The translations under genes were made by a program, and so were the position numbers. Shown here piece by piece: positions 52,333 to 59,565 of a stretch of DNA of 64,000 nucleotides. The stretch's first letter is position 1, and every line of letters begins with the position of its first letter. Where the stretch lies: contig NZ_SJJR01000013.1 in NCBI RefSeq assembly GCF_004331455.1, positions 62,001 to 126,000 of the forward strand, in the 5' to 3' direction. A model generated the notes under the pieces. That model did no database searches. It was given only the letters and a program-made list of their open reading frames with translations, and was not told the origin of the DNA. This DNA comes from Micromonospora zingiberis. Its GTDB lineage: Bacteria > Actinomycetota > Actinomycetes > Mycobacteriales > Micromonosporaceae.

Positions 52333-53184
52333 ATGCGCCTGCACGTCGGATGTGCGATGTGGACGCACAAGGCGTGGCAGGGACGGTTGCTGGCGCACCC
52401 GCTGCCCGCCGAGGAACGGCTACGGCACTACGCCGGCTGGTGCGACGCCGTGGAGGGCAACACCACCTTCTACGCCACCCCGGCGCGGGACACGGTGGCC
52501 TCCTGGGCCCGGCAGACCGACACCGACTTCCGGTTCGTGGTGAAGCTGCCGAAGGTCGTGACGCACGAACGCCGGCTCACCGACGTGGCCGAGCCGATGC
52601 GCGCCTTCCTGGACGCGATCGAACCGCTCGGCCCACGCGCCCACGCCCTCTGGGTCCAGCTTCCCGGCTCGTTCGGCCCGGACGACGTACCCACGCTCGC
52701 CCGTTTCCTGCGCCGGCTGCCCGCCACCCACCGGTCCGCCGTGGAGGTCCGCCACCCCGACTTCTTCACCGATCCACGCGCGGTGCGGCTGCTGGAGGGC
52801 GTCCTCACCGAGGCGCACGCCGAGTGGATTCCCTTCGACACCACCGCCTTCTTCGCCACGGCGCCGACCAGCGACGCCGAACGGGACGCCTGGACCAAGA
52901 AGCCCCGGATGCCGCTGCGCGCGGTCGCGCTGACCGACCGGCCGATCGTCCGGTACCTGGGCCGGGACGACCCGGCCCGGACGGTCGAGGGCTGGCAGCG
53001 TTGGCTGGACATCACCGCCGGGTGGCTGCGCGAGGGCCGCTCCCCCACCGTCTTCGTGCACACCCCGGACAATACCGACGCGCCGACTCTCGCCCGCCGC
53101 TTCCACGACGAGGTACGCGCCCGGGTGCCTGACCTGGCACCGCTGCCCGAGCCGATCCCGGTCGAGCCCACCACCCTCTTCTGA
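52333..53184 (+). CDS. DUF72 TIM-barrel protein
   Basis: A 283-residue protein of the DUF72 (YecE) family. LHVGCAMWTHKAWQG is the N-terminal motif, followed by CDAVEGNTTFYATPARDTVA, FRFVVKLPKVVTHERRL and SAVEVRHPDFF. The fold is a TIM barrel and enzymatic activity has not been established for the family. ATG 52333 is the likely start. It is a single gene. Confidence 0.82.
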   Translation: MRLHVGCAMWTHKAWQGRLLAHPLPAEERLRHYAGWCDAVEGNTTFYATPARDTVASWARQTDTDFRFVVKLPKVVTHERRLTDVAEPMRAFLDAIEPLGPRAHALWVQLPGSFGPDDVPTLARFLRRLPATHRSAVEVRHPDFFTDPRAVRLLEGVLTEAHAEWIPFDTTAFFATAPTSDAERDAWTKKPRMPLRAVALTDRPIVRYLGRDDPARTVEGWQRWLDITAGWLREGRSPTVFVHTPDNTDAPTLARRFHDEVRARVPDLAPLPEPIPVEPTTLF

Positions 53185-53250
53185 GCGGGGCGCGGGGCGT
53201 CAACCTCCATCGATAGGTTTACATTTTTCGTTCTTTGTGTTTGCCTTCAG

Positions 53251-53262
53251 GAAAGCGCTTAC
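53251..53262. promoter_or_regulatory. LacI-type palindrome upstream of the pectate lyase gene
   Basis: GAAAGCGCTTAC contains the perfect palindrome AAGCGCTT with central CG, a common LacI-family operator form. It sits in an unusually A/T-rich stretch (about 53215-53260) 130 bp before the gene, which may be the promoter. Confidence 0.45.
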
Positions 53263-53391
53263 AGGCAGCCCTGAGGCGCTGTCGCTGCCGAAGCCGGGGC
53301 AGCATCCGGGCATATCCGATGCCCCACCACGGCCCGACCGGGCACCGGTGCCGTTCGGTGTGGCGCTTCCCGCCATGTCAGGGAGAAGATC

Positions 53392-54561
53392 ATGCTTGAC
53401 CGAAGACGTCGCACGGCCGTCATCACCGCCACGATCGCGACGAGCACACTGTTCACCGCCGGGGCCCTGGTATTCGCCGGTACGGCGCAGGCCGCCGTCG
53501 GCTGCCGGGTCGCCTACTCGGTGACCTCGCAGTGGTCGGGTGGCTTCACCGGTGACGTCGTCCTCACCAACGTCGGCGACCCGCTGACCGCCTGGACGGT
53601 CCGCTGGTCGTTCGGCGCCGGTCAGACCGTGTCGCAGGGTTGGAACGCGACGTTCACCCAGAGCGGCTCGACGGTCTCCGCGAGCAACGTCAGTTGGAAC
53701 GGCAACCTGGCCACCAACGCGACCGCGCAGTTCGGTTTCAACGGCACCTGGAACAACAGCGCCAACCCGGTGCCGACCAGCTTCTCGGTCAACGGGGTGA
53801 CCTGCACCGGCGGCACCGCCCCGACCACGCCGACCAGCCCGACCCCCAGCCCGACCACGCCACCACCGACCAACCCACCGAGCACGAGCTGGCCCACGCC
53901 GACGGGCCAGTCCCCGGTCAACGGAACCATCGCGGTCAGCGGGGTCTTCGACGGCGGCATGCGCCGCTACTGCTGCATCGGCGACGGCAGCCAGGAAGAG
54001 AGCCAGGACCCGATGTTCCGGCTGGCCAACGGCGCCACGCTGCAGAACGTCATCATCGGGGCGCCAGCCGGGGACGGCGTGCACTGCGCCGGCTCCTGCA
54101 CGCTGCGCAACGTCTGGTGGGAGGACGTGGGCGAGGACGCCGCCACGTTCCGGGGCACCGGCTCGCCGACCTTCCTGGTCGACGGCGGCGGCGCCCGGTT
54201 CGCCAGCGACAAGGTGTTCCAACACAACGGCGCCGGGACGCTGACCGTCCAGAACTTCCAGGCGACCAACTTCGGGACGTTCTACCGCTCCTGCGGCAAC
54301 TGCTCCACCCAGCACCGGCGCAGCGTGGTCATCCGTAACGTCACGTTGACCCGGCCGGGCGGCACGGTCGTCGGCATCAACACCAACTACGGCGACACCG
54401 CCACGCTCAGCGGAATCACCATCGTCAACGACCCCAGCCGGGCGATGGTGATCTGTCGCAAGTACACCGGCAACAGCACCGGCGCCGAGCCGACCCAGAT
54501 CGGCACCGGACCGGACAGTACGAACTGCCTCTACTCCTCGTCCAGCCTCATCTACCGCTAG
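53392..54561 (+). CDS. Secreted pectate lyase (PL3) with CBM2 domain
   Basis: A 389-residue protein. The signal peptide ends near GTAQAAVG. A cellulose-binding CBM2 domain (about 37-140) has VAYSVTSQWSGGFTGDVVL, GWNATFTQSGSTVSASNVSW and a flanking Cys pair. A Thr/Pro linker is followed by the PL3 beta-helix (about 175-389): RRYCCIGDGSQEESQDPMFR, GDGVHCAGSCTLRNVWWEDV and HNGAGTLTVQNFQ. It cleaves polygalacturonate and binds plant cell walls. AGGGAGAAG precedes the ATG. Confidence 0.93.
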   Translation: MLDRRRRTAVITATIATSTLFTAGALVFAGTAQAAVGCRVAYSVTSQWSGGFTGDVVLTNVGDPLTAWTVRWSFGAGQTVSQGWNATFTQSGSTVSASNVSWNGNLATNATAQFGFNGTWNNSANPVPTSFSVNGVTCTGGTAPTTPTSPTPSPTTPPPTNPPSTSWPTPTGQSPVNGTIAVSGVFDGGMRRYCCIGDGSQEESQDPMFRLANGATLQNVIIGAPAGDGVHCAGSCTLRNVWWEDVGEDAATFRGTGSPTFLVDGGGARFASDKVFQHNGAGTLTVQNFQATNFGTFYRSCGNCSTQHRRSVVIRNVTLTRPGGTVVGINTNYGDTATLSGITIVNDPSRAMVICRKYTGNSTGAEPTQIGTGPDSTNCLYSSSSLIYR

Positions 54562-54564
54562 TGC

Positions 54565-54599
54565 GGTGTGCCCGGCACCGTCACGGTGTCGGGCACACC
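54565..54599. terminator. Bidirectional hairpin after the pectate lyase gene
   Basis: GGTGTGCCCGGCACCG (54565-54580) pairs with 54584-54599 with one G-T wobble and a 3-base loop. It lies between two convergent genes, starting 4 bp after the lyase stop. Confidence 0.75.
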
Positions 54600-55192
54600 T
54601 ACCCGCCGACCTCGCTGACCTGGACGAAGGGGCGATCGTCCCACCAGATCGCGTGCACGATGAAGTTGCGGTTCCCGTTGAAGTAGACGGCCATGTTGTC
54701 CGGCGAGTTCTGCACCGTCTGCACCGCGTACCCGTCCGCCGGGGTGGCGGTGACCAGCTCGACCACGCCCGCCGAGGTCATCCGGATGACCGCCTGGCCG
54801 CCCGCCACCCGGAACGAACGCACGTAGCTGCGGACCCCGTCGGTGCCGGTCGTGACCGTCCAGCCGTCCTCGATGGTGGCCGTCGGCGTGGTGCTCCTGC
54901 TCGGCCTCGTCGCCGGCCGGCTGCTCGCCGTCGCGGCCGGTGCGGTCGTCTCCGAAGTGGTGGGACGGGGAGCCGGCCGGCTCGTGGTCGGCGCCGGGTC
55001 GACCGGCGCGATCGTCGACGAGGGCAACGGCGTCGGTAGGCTGGGCAGTTCCGCCGACGGCAGCTGACTCAGCGCGCGGTCCTCCACCACGGGCGCACGC
55101 AACACGGGCAGGATCGCCATCGACGCGAGCACGATGCTCGACGCGGTGGCGACGCACCACCCGACGAGCGGAGCCCACCAGGAAGATCGCAC
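54599..55192 (-). CDS. Membrane-anchored hypothetical protein next to the two-component system
   Basis: A 197-residue protein with one N-terminal membrane helix (WWAPLVGWCVATASSIVLAS). A Pro/Thr/Ser-rich linker of about 60 residues follows, then an outer domain with TIEDGWTVTTGTDGVRSYVR and FNGNRNFIVHAIWWDDR. The start is GTG. It is divergent from the response regulator with a 24-bp gap. It could be an outside sensor or a regulated target. The family is not recognised. Confidence 0.7.
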   Translation of the reverse strand: MRSSWWAPLVGWCVATASSIVLASMAILPVLRAPVVEDRALSQLPSAELPSLPTPLPSSTIAPVDPAPTTSRPAPRPTTSETTAPAATASSRPATRPSRSTTPTATIEDGWTVTTGTDGVRSYVRSFRVAGGQAVIRMTSAGVVELVTATPADGYAVQTVQNSPDNMAVYFNGNRNFIVHAIWWDDRPFVQVSEVGG

Positions 55193-55216
55193 GAAGACAT
55201 CGTCTCATCTACCCAT

Positions 55217-55915
55217 ATGGTGTACGCCATGGCGATGATCCTGCTGGTCGAGGACGACCGCAACATCGCGGCGGCCCTCACCCGCGCACTGACCGACGCC
55301 GGTCACGTCGTGCGGCCCGCAGGGCACGCCGCCGAGGCACTGAAGATCGTCACCATGGAGCGACCGAATCTGGTCATCCTCGATCTCGGACTGCCCGACA
55401 TCGACGGCACCGACGCGCTGCGGATGATCCGCTCGGTGTCCGACGTGCCGGTGATCGTGGCGACCGCGCGCCGCTCCGAGAGCGACATCATCAGCCTGCT
55501 CAGTGCCGGTGCCGACGACTACGTGACGAAACCGTTCTCCGGTGGGCACATCCTGGCCCGGATCGACGCGGTGCTGCGCCGGGCCCGGCCCACCGCGAAC
55601 GAGACCCCGAAGTCGATCACCGTGGGTGAGTTGACCATCCATCCACGACAACGCCTCGCCGAGTTGGGCGGGCAGCCGCTGCAACTGACCCGACGCGAGT
55701 TCGACGTGCTCGCGTACCTCGCCGAACGGGTCGGGCAGGTGGTCAGCCGCCGCGAGCTGATGAACGAGGTCTGGCACCAGGCGCAGATCGGCGAGGAGCA
55801 GACCATCGACGTACACATCTCCTGGCTGCGGCGCAAACTCGGGGAGACGGCCGCGCGGCCCCGGTTCCTGCGCACCATCCGCGGTGTCGGCGTGATGATG
55901 GTCGAACCACGATGA
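55217..55915 (+). CDS. OmpR/PhoB-type response regulator
   Basis: A 232-residue regulator. The receiver domain has the acidic pair in LVEDD, the phospho-acceptor Asp56 in LVILDLGLPD and Lys in VTKPFSGG. The winged-helix domain (LTRREFDVLAYLAERVGQVV and DVHISWLRRKLGE) binds DNA. ATG codons at 55229 and 55235 are alternative starts. It overlaps the kinase gene by 4 bp (ATGA). Confidence 0.92.
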   Translation: MVYAMAMILLVEDDRNIAAALTRALTDAGHVVRPAGHAAEALKIVTMERPNLVILDLGLPDIDGTDALRMIRSVSDVPVIVATARRSESDIISLLSAGADDYVTKPFSGGHILARIDAVLRRARPTANETPKSITVGELTIHPRQRLAELGGQPLQLTRREFDVLAYLAERVGQVVSRRELMNEVWHQAQIGEEQTIDVHISWLRRKLGETAARPRFLRTIRGVGVMMVEPR

Positions 55916-57225
55916 GGTCGGCCCTCAACCGGCTGGCCCTCGCCATCACCTCGATGGTGGCGCTCGCCTTCCTCGTGCCGCTCGCCGTGGCGACCGAACA
56001 GATCGCCCGGGACCGGGCGATCAGCGACGCCCGCCAGCAGGCCACCTCGCTGGTCACCGTGCTCGGCATGGACGCCGACCCGACGCTGCTCACCAACGCG
56101 GTGGCCAGCACCACCGCCGGCAGCGCCGGCCGGCTCGCCGTACATTTGCCGGACGTCGTGCCGATCGGGAGCACGCACATCACCGACAGCCAGGTGCACA
56201 GCGCGGCCCGGGACCGCCGGTCGGTGCTGGCCCCGGCCGGCGACGGCGTGGCGTACCTCCAGCCCACCGTGCTCGCCGACGGCCGCACCGTGATCGTCGA
56301 GGTGTACGTGCCCGGGGCGGAGCTGCGTCGCGGCGTCCGGACCGCCTGGATCGTGCTCGGTGGCCTGGCGATCGTCCTGGTCGCCGGCTCGACACTGCTC
56401 GCCGACCGGCTCGGCAGCAGGGTCGTGCGGGCCGCCCGGGAACTGTCCACGTCGGCCCGACGGCTCGGCGGCGGCGACCTGACCGCCCGGGTCGAGCCCA
56501 ACGGCCCGCGCGAACTCCAGGACGCCGCCCGCTCGTTCAACGCCATGGCCGACGACCTGCGCCTGCTGATGAACCGGGAACGCGAGCTGGCCGCCGACCT
56601 TTCGCACCGATTGCGTACGCCGCTGACCGCGCTCCGCCTCGACGCCGAGGCGATGCCACCGGGCCCGATCGGCGAACGGATGCGGCAGGCCTGCGACCTG
56701 CTCGACGAGGAACTGGATTCGATCATCCGTGGGGTCCGGCGCGGCACCGACGGGCGGGACGGGCAGAGCGCCGACCTGGTCGAGGTGCTGGCCGACCGGC
56801 TGGCGTTCTGGTCGGTGCTGGCCGAGGACCAGGAGCGTCCGTGGGAGGTGACCGGCGGCGACGTACCGGTGGTCCTGCCGATGCCGCGCAGCGAGTTGAT
56901 CCTGGTGGTGGACGCGATGCTCGGCAACGTCTTCTCGCACACCCCGGACGGCGCCGCCTTCCGGGTCAGCATCTCACCCGACGGCCTGTTCGTGGACGAT
57001 TCCGGGCCGGGCATCGCCGACCCGGCCAACGCGGTACGGCGGGGCGTGAGCGCCGCCGGCTCGACCGGCCTCGGCCTGGACATCGTGCGCCGGGCCGCGG
57101 AGACCTCGGGCGGCCGGCTGGTGGTCACCCGGGGCCCGCTCGGCGGCGCCCGGGTCGGTATCCTGCTGCAACCGGTCGACCACCCGCCGCAGCCGGCCCG
57201 GAGCAGCCGAAACCGGCTTTCATGA
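55912..57225 (+). CDS. Sensor histidine kinase
   Basis: A 437-residue membrane kinase. Helix 1 is LALAITSMVALAFLVPLAV, and an outer sensor domain of about 110 residues follows. Helix 2 is at about 143-165, followed by a HAMP domain. The phospho-acceptor His232 is in DLSHRLRTPLTALRLD. The ATPase domain has GNVFSHTPDG (N box), DDSGPGIAD (G1) and STGLGLDIV (G2). No Cys or His cluster marks the sensor domain. It is cotranscribed with the regulator upstream; the LPMO gene begins 87 bp downstream. Confidence 0.92.
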   Translation: MRSALNRLALAITSMVALAFLVPLAVATEQIARDRAISDARQQATSLVTVLGMDADPTLLTNAVASTTAGSAGRLAVHLPDVVPIGSTHITDSQVHSAARDRRSVLAPAGDGVAYLQPTVLADGRTVIVEVYVPGAELRRGVRTAWIVLGGLAIVLVAGSTLLADRLGSRVVRAARELSTSARRLGGGDLTARVEPNGPRELQDAARSFNAMADDLRLLMNRERELAADLSHRLRTPLTALRLDAEAMPPGPIGERMRQACDLLDEELDSIIRGVRRGTDGRDGQSADLVEVLADRLAFWSVLAEDQERPWEVTGGDVPVVLPMPRSELILVVDAMLGNVFSHTPDGAAFRVSISPDGLFVDDSGPGIADPANAVRRGVSAAGSTGLGLDIVRRAAETSGGRLVVTRGPLGGARVGILLQPVDHPPQPARSSRNRLS

Positions 57226-57312
57226 TCCTTTTCGGATCCGTTAAGGCTCCCTTATGGAACTTCGCAATAGCGTCCTCGCCGTCACAGCCGAAGCGAGTCG
57301 CACGGAGTTCAG

Positions 57313-58140
57313 ATGCGCAGGAAGATCAGCTATCCACTGGTAGCCCTCGGTATGGTCGCGTCGAGCCTGACGGTCGCGTCGCCCGCACAGGCCCACGGTT
57401 ACGTGTCGAACCCGCCCAGCCGGCAGGCACTGTGCGCCGCCGGAACCGTTCGGGACTGCGGCCCGATCCAGTTCGAGCCGCAGAGCGTCGAGGCCCCCAA
57501 GGGCTCGCAGCGATGCGACGGCGGGGTGGCGCAGTGGTCGGTGCTCTCCGACGAGTCCCGTAACTGGCCGGCCCGGAACGTGGGCAGTTCGGTGACCTTC
57601 ACCTGGGTGCTCACCGCCCGGCACCGGACCGCCGACTGGGAGTACTTCATCGACGGCACCCGGATCGCCACGTTCGACGGTGGGAACGCCCAGCCGGACG
57701 CGACGGTGTCGCACACGATCGACCTGGGCAAGTTCCCGGGCCGGCAGCGGCTGCTCGCCGTCTGGAACATCGGGGACACGCCGATGGCCTTCTACAACTG
57801 CGTCGACCTGAACGTGGGCGGTGGCGGCGGAGGTGTCGTGCCCACCAGGCCCCCGGCCTCCTCCGAGCCGCCCGCCAACCCGCCGGCCGCTCCGCCCGCC
57901 GCGCCTCCCGCCGCCGACCCGCCGGCTGCGCCCCCTGCCGCCGACCCGCCGGCCGCCGACCCGCCCGCCGCGCCCCCTGCTGCGCCGGTGACCGGCGATC
58001 CGTGGGCCGCTGGTGTCAGCTACAAGACCGGCGACGTGGTGACCTACGAGGGCACGCGCTACCAGTGCCGGCAGGGCCACACCTCGCTCAACAGCTGGGA
58101 GCCCTCGATCTACACCCTCGCGCTGTGGCTGCCGCTGTGA
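57313..58140 (+). CDS. AA10 lytic polysaccharide monooxygenase with CBM5/12
   Basis: A 275-residue copper enzyme that cleaves chitin or cellulose oxidatively. The signal peptide ends SPAQA, leaving His28 as the mature N-terminus (HGYVSNPPSRQALC). The second histidine-brace ligand is His104 in TARHRTADWEYF, and the axial Phe160 is in PMAFYNCVDL. A Pro/Ala repeat linker (about 177-230) leads to a CBM5/12 domain (GVSYKTGDVVTYEGTRYQC, ending in LALWLPL). The stop overlaps the next gene as GTGA. Confidence 0.93.
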   Translation: MRRKISYPLVALGMVASSLTVASPAQAHGYVSNPPSRQALCAAGTVRDCGPIQFEPQSVEAPKGSQRCDGGVAQWSVLSDESRNWPARNVGSSVTFTWVLTARHRTADWEYFIDGTRIATFDGGNAQPDATVSHTIDLGKFPGRQRLLAVWNIGDTPMAFYNCVDLNVGGGGGGVVPTRPPASSEPPANPPAAPPAAPPAADPPAAPPAADPPAADPPAAPPAAPVTGDPWAAGVSYKTGDVVTYEGTRYQCRQGHTSLNSWEPSIYTLALWLPL

Positions 58141-58727
58141 GGCGCCGGCTGGTAGCCGTGGCGCTGCTCGCACCGTTCCTGCTCGGCGCGTGCAGCACGC
58201 CCACCGCCGAGCCGCCCCGGGCCACCGCCGACACGGCGGTCGCGGAGATCAAGGCCGGTGAGGCGTACAACGACACCGACGTGATGTTCCTGCAGATGTT
58301 CGTCCACCATCAGCGGCAGGCCCTGCAGATGACCGCCACCGCGGTGGAACGGGCGCAGGACCCGGAGTTGCGGACGCTGGTCCAGGCGGTGCAGGCCACC
58401 GAGTCCGACGAACTGTCGATGATCGAGGGCTGGCTGAAGGGCTGGGGCGAGTCGACGGAGGTGGACACCGCACCCAACCTGCACGCCCACCACGGCGGAC
58501 TGCCCGGCACCGGCCCGGCCGAGATCAAGGCGTTGACGACGGTGCCGGACGCGGAGTTCGACACCGCGTTCCTGAGCCTCTTCCTGGCCCACCAGCACAA
58601 CGCGATGGAGCTGGCCGACATCGTCACCGACGGCGGCAAGAACGCCGAGACCAAGTCCTTCGGCGAGCGGGTGAAAGCCTCCCGGCAGGGCGAGATCCAG
58701 CAGATGCTCAAGCTGATGGCCAAGTAG
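58137..58727 (+). CDS. DUF305 lipoprotein
   Basis: A 196-residue protein. GTG 58137 opens a lipoprotein signal with the lipobox LLGAC. The DUF305 domain has TDVMFLQMFVHHQRQALQM and FLAHQHNAMELADIV, two His/Met-rich motifs that could bind a metal. Other members bind copper, such as cyanobacterial CopM. It is translationally coupled to the copper-dependent LPMO, suggesting a role in loading or protecting its copper (inference). RNA from the LPMO promoter should carry both genes. Confidence 0.88.
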   Translation: MRRRLVAVALLAPFLLGACSTPTAEPPRATADTAVAEIKAGEAYNDTDVMFLQMFVHHQRQALQMTATAVERAQDPELRTLVQAVQATESDELSMIEGWLKGWGESTEVDTAPNLHAHHGGLPGTGPAEIKALTTVPDAEFDTAFLSLFLAHQHNAMELADIVTDGGKNAETKSFGERVKASRQGEIQQMLKLMAK

Positions 58728-58808
58728 CCGCCGATTGTCCGGCGGTGCCGGCGCCGACCTGCTCGGCGACGTACACCGACGACGCCCCGCCACGCCGAGG
58801 TTCTGTCT

Positions 58809-58864
58809 CGCCGATCTTGGTGCGGAACGGCCCCCATGAGGGCTGTCTCGTACCAAGATCGGCG
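58809..58864. repeat. 13-bp inverted repeat with GATCTTG core
   Basis: CGCCGATCTTGGT (58809-58821) and its exact complement (58852-58864) flank 30 bp. The core resembles the repeat at 10163-10234, and a third CAAGATC half lies just after it (about 58873). It lies between the DUF305 gene and the end of the convergent gene; terminator or dispersed palindrome. Confidence 0.7.
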
Positions 58865-58897
58865 GCTAGAACGTCGCAAGATCCGCGAGAACGGGAG

Positions 58898-59350
58898 CTA
58901 GCCGAGCCGGTCCCGGTCCAGTCGACCGCCCTTTTCCGCGCGCTCCGTCCGCTCGGGCACCGCTGGTCGCTCCCTGGCGGACGGCCGGTCGCCGCGCATC
59001 TCCGGCAGCCGCTCGTTGCGCCCACGCACCCGGGTCACCTGGTACAGCCGGTTGAGTCGGGTTGGCCAGCCCAGGAAACGGTCGAACATGTCGGCGGCGC
59101 TGCCGGTGAGGCTGGGGCTGAGCCGGTGCAGATCGTCGATGGCGTCGCACAGGCAACCGGCCAGATAGAGGTGCAGGCCGACCGGGCTGCCGTCGTAGTC
59201 GGCCAGCAGGGCGAGCTTGGCCCGCGTACACGGCCAGGGTTGACCGCACCGGCGGCACAACCACAGCGGACGCATCGGCGGATGCTCGGCCGGTTCCGCG
59301 GCCAGCAGATGCGGTGGCGGCTGCTCCGGCGGTGGGCAGTCCTCAGTCAT
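58898..59350 (-). CDS. Hypothetical protein with Cys-rich motif
   Basis: A 151-residue protein (from ATG 59350; in-frame GTG 59452 would give 184 residues). It has LWLCRRCGQPWPCTRAKLAL, a CxxC-like cluster, and LYLAGCLCDAIDDLHRL with two more Cys, which could bind zinc. The C-terminus is Arg-rich. Similar actinobacterial proteins are often mislabelled as flavin reductases; I see no flavin site. Function is unknown. Confidence 0.72.
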   Translation of the reverse strand: MTEDCPPPEQPPPHLLAAEPAEHPPMRPLWLCRRCGQPWPCTRAKLALLADYDGSPVGLHLYLAGCLCDAIDDLHRLSPSLTGSAADMFDRFLGWPTRLNRLYQVTRVRGRNERLPEMRGDRPSARERPAVPERTERAEKGGRLDRDRLG

Positions 59351-59448
59351 GGCCCCACCCCCCGGAGGTGGTCGCCAGCGGACGGTGGGTTCGGGGACCA
59401 ACGGACGAACCCACCGCCGCCGGGCGGCGGCGGTCAGCCGGCCGCCGA

Positions 59449-59565
59449 TCACCCGTCCACGCAGCCCGGGCAGCAGTACGCGAACGGGGACTCTGAACCG
59501 GCACCGCCGCTGCGGTGCCGGGCTGAACCAGGAACGGGCCGCTCACCCTTCGTCCGTTCGCGCAC
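59449..59565 (-). CDS. Possible 38-residue Cys-ending small protein
   Basis: An ORF from GTG 59565 to TGA 59449 ends SESPFAYCCPGCVDG. The second half has only G/C third positions. Its stop overlaps the GTG 59452 start option of the next gene as GTGA, and its start lies in the last 23 bases of the previous gene, a typical operon pattern. The three Cys could bind a metal. It may also be chance. Confidence 0.3.
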   Translation of the reverse strand: MRERTKGERPVPGSARHRSGGAGSESPFAYCCPGCVDG

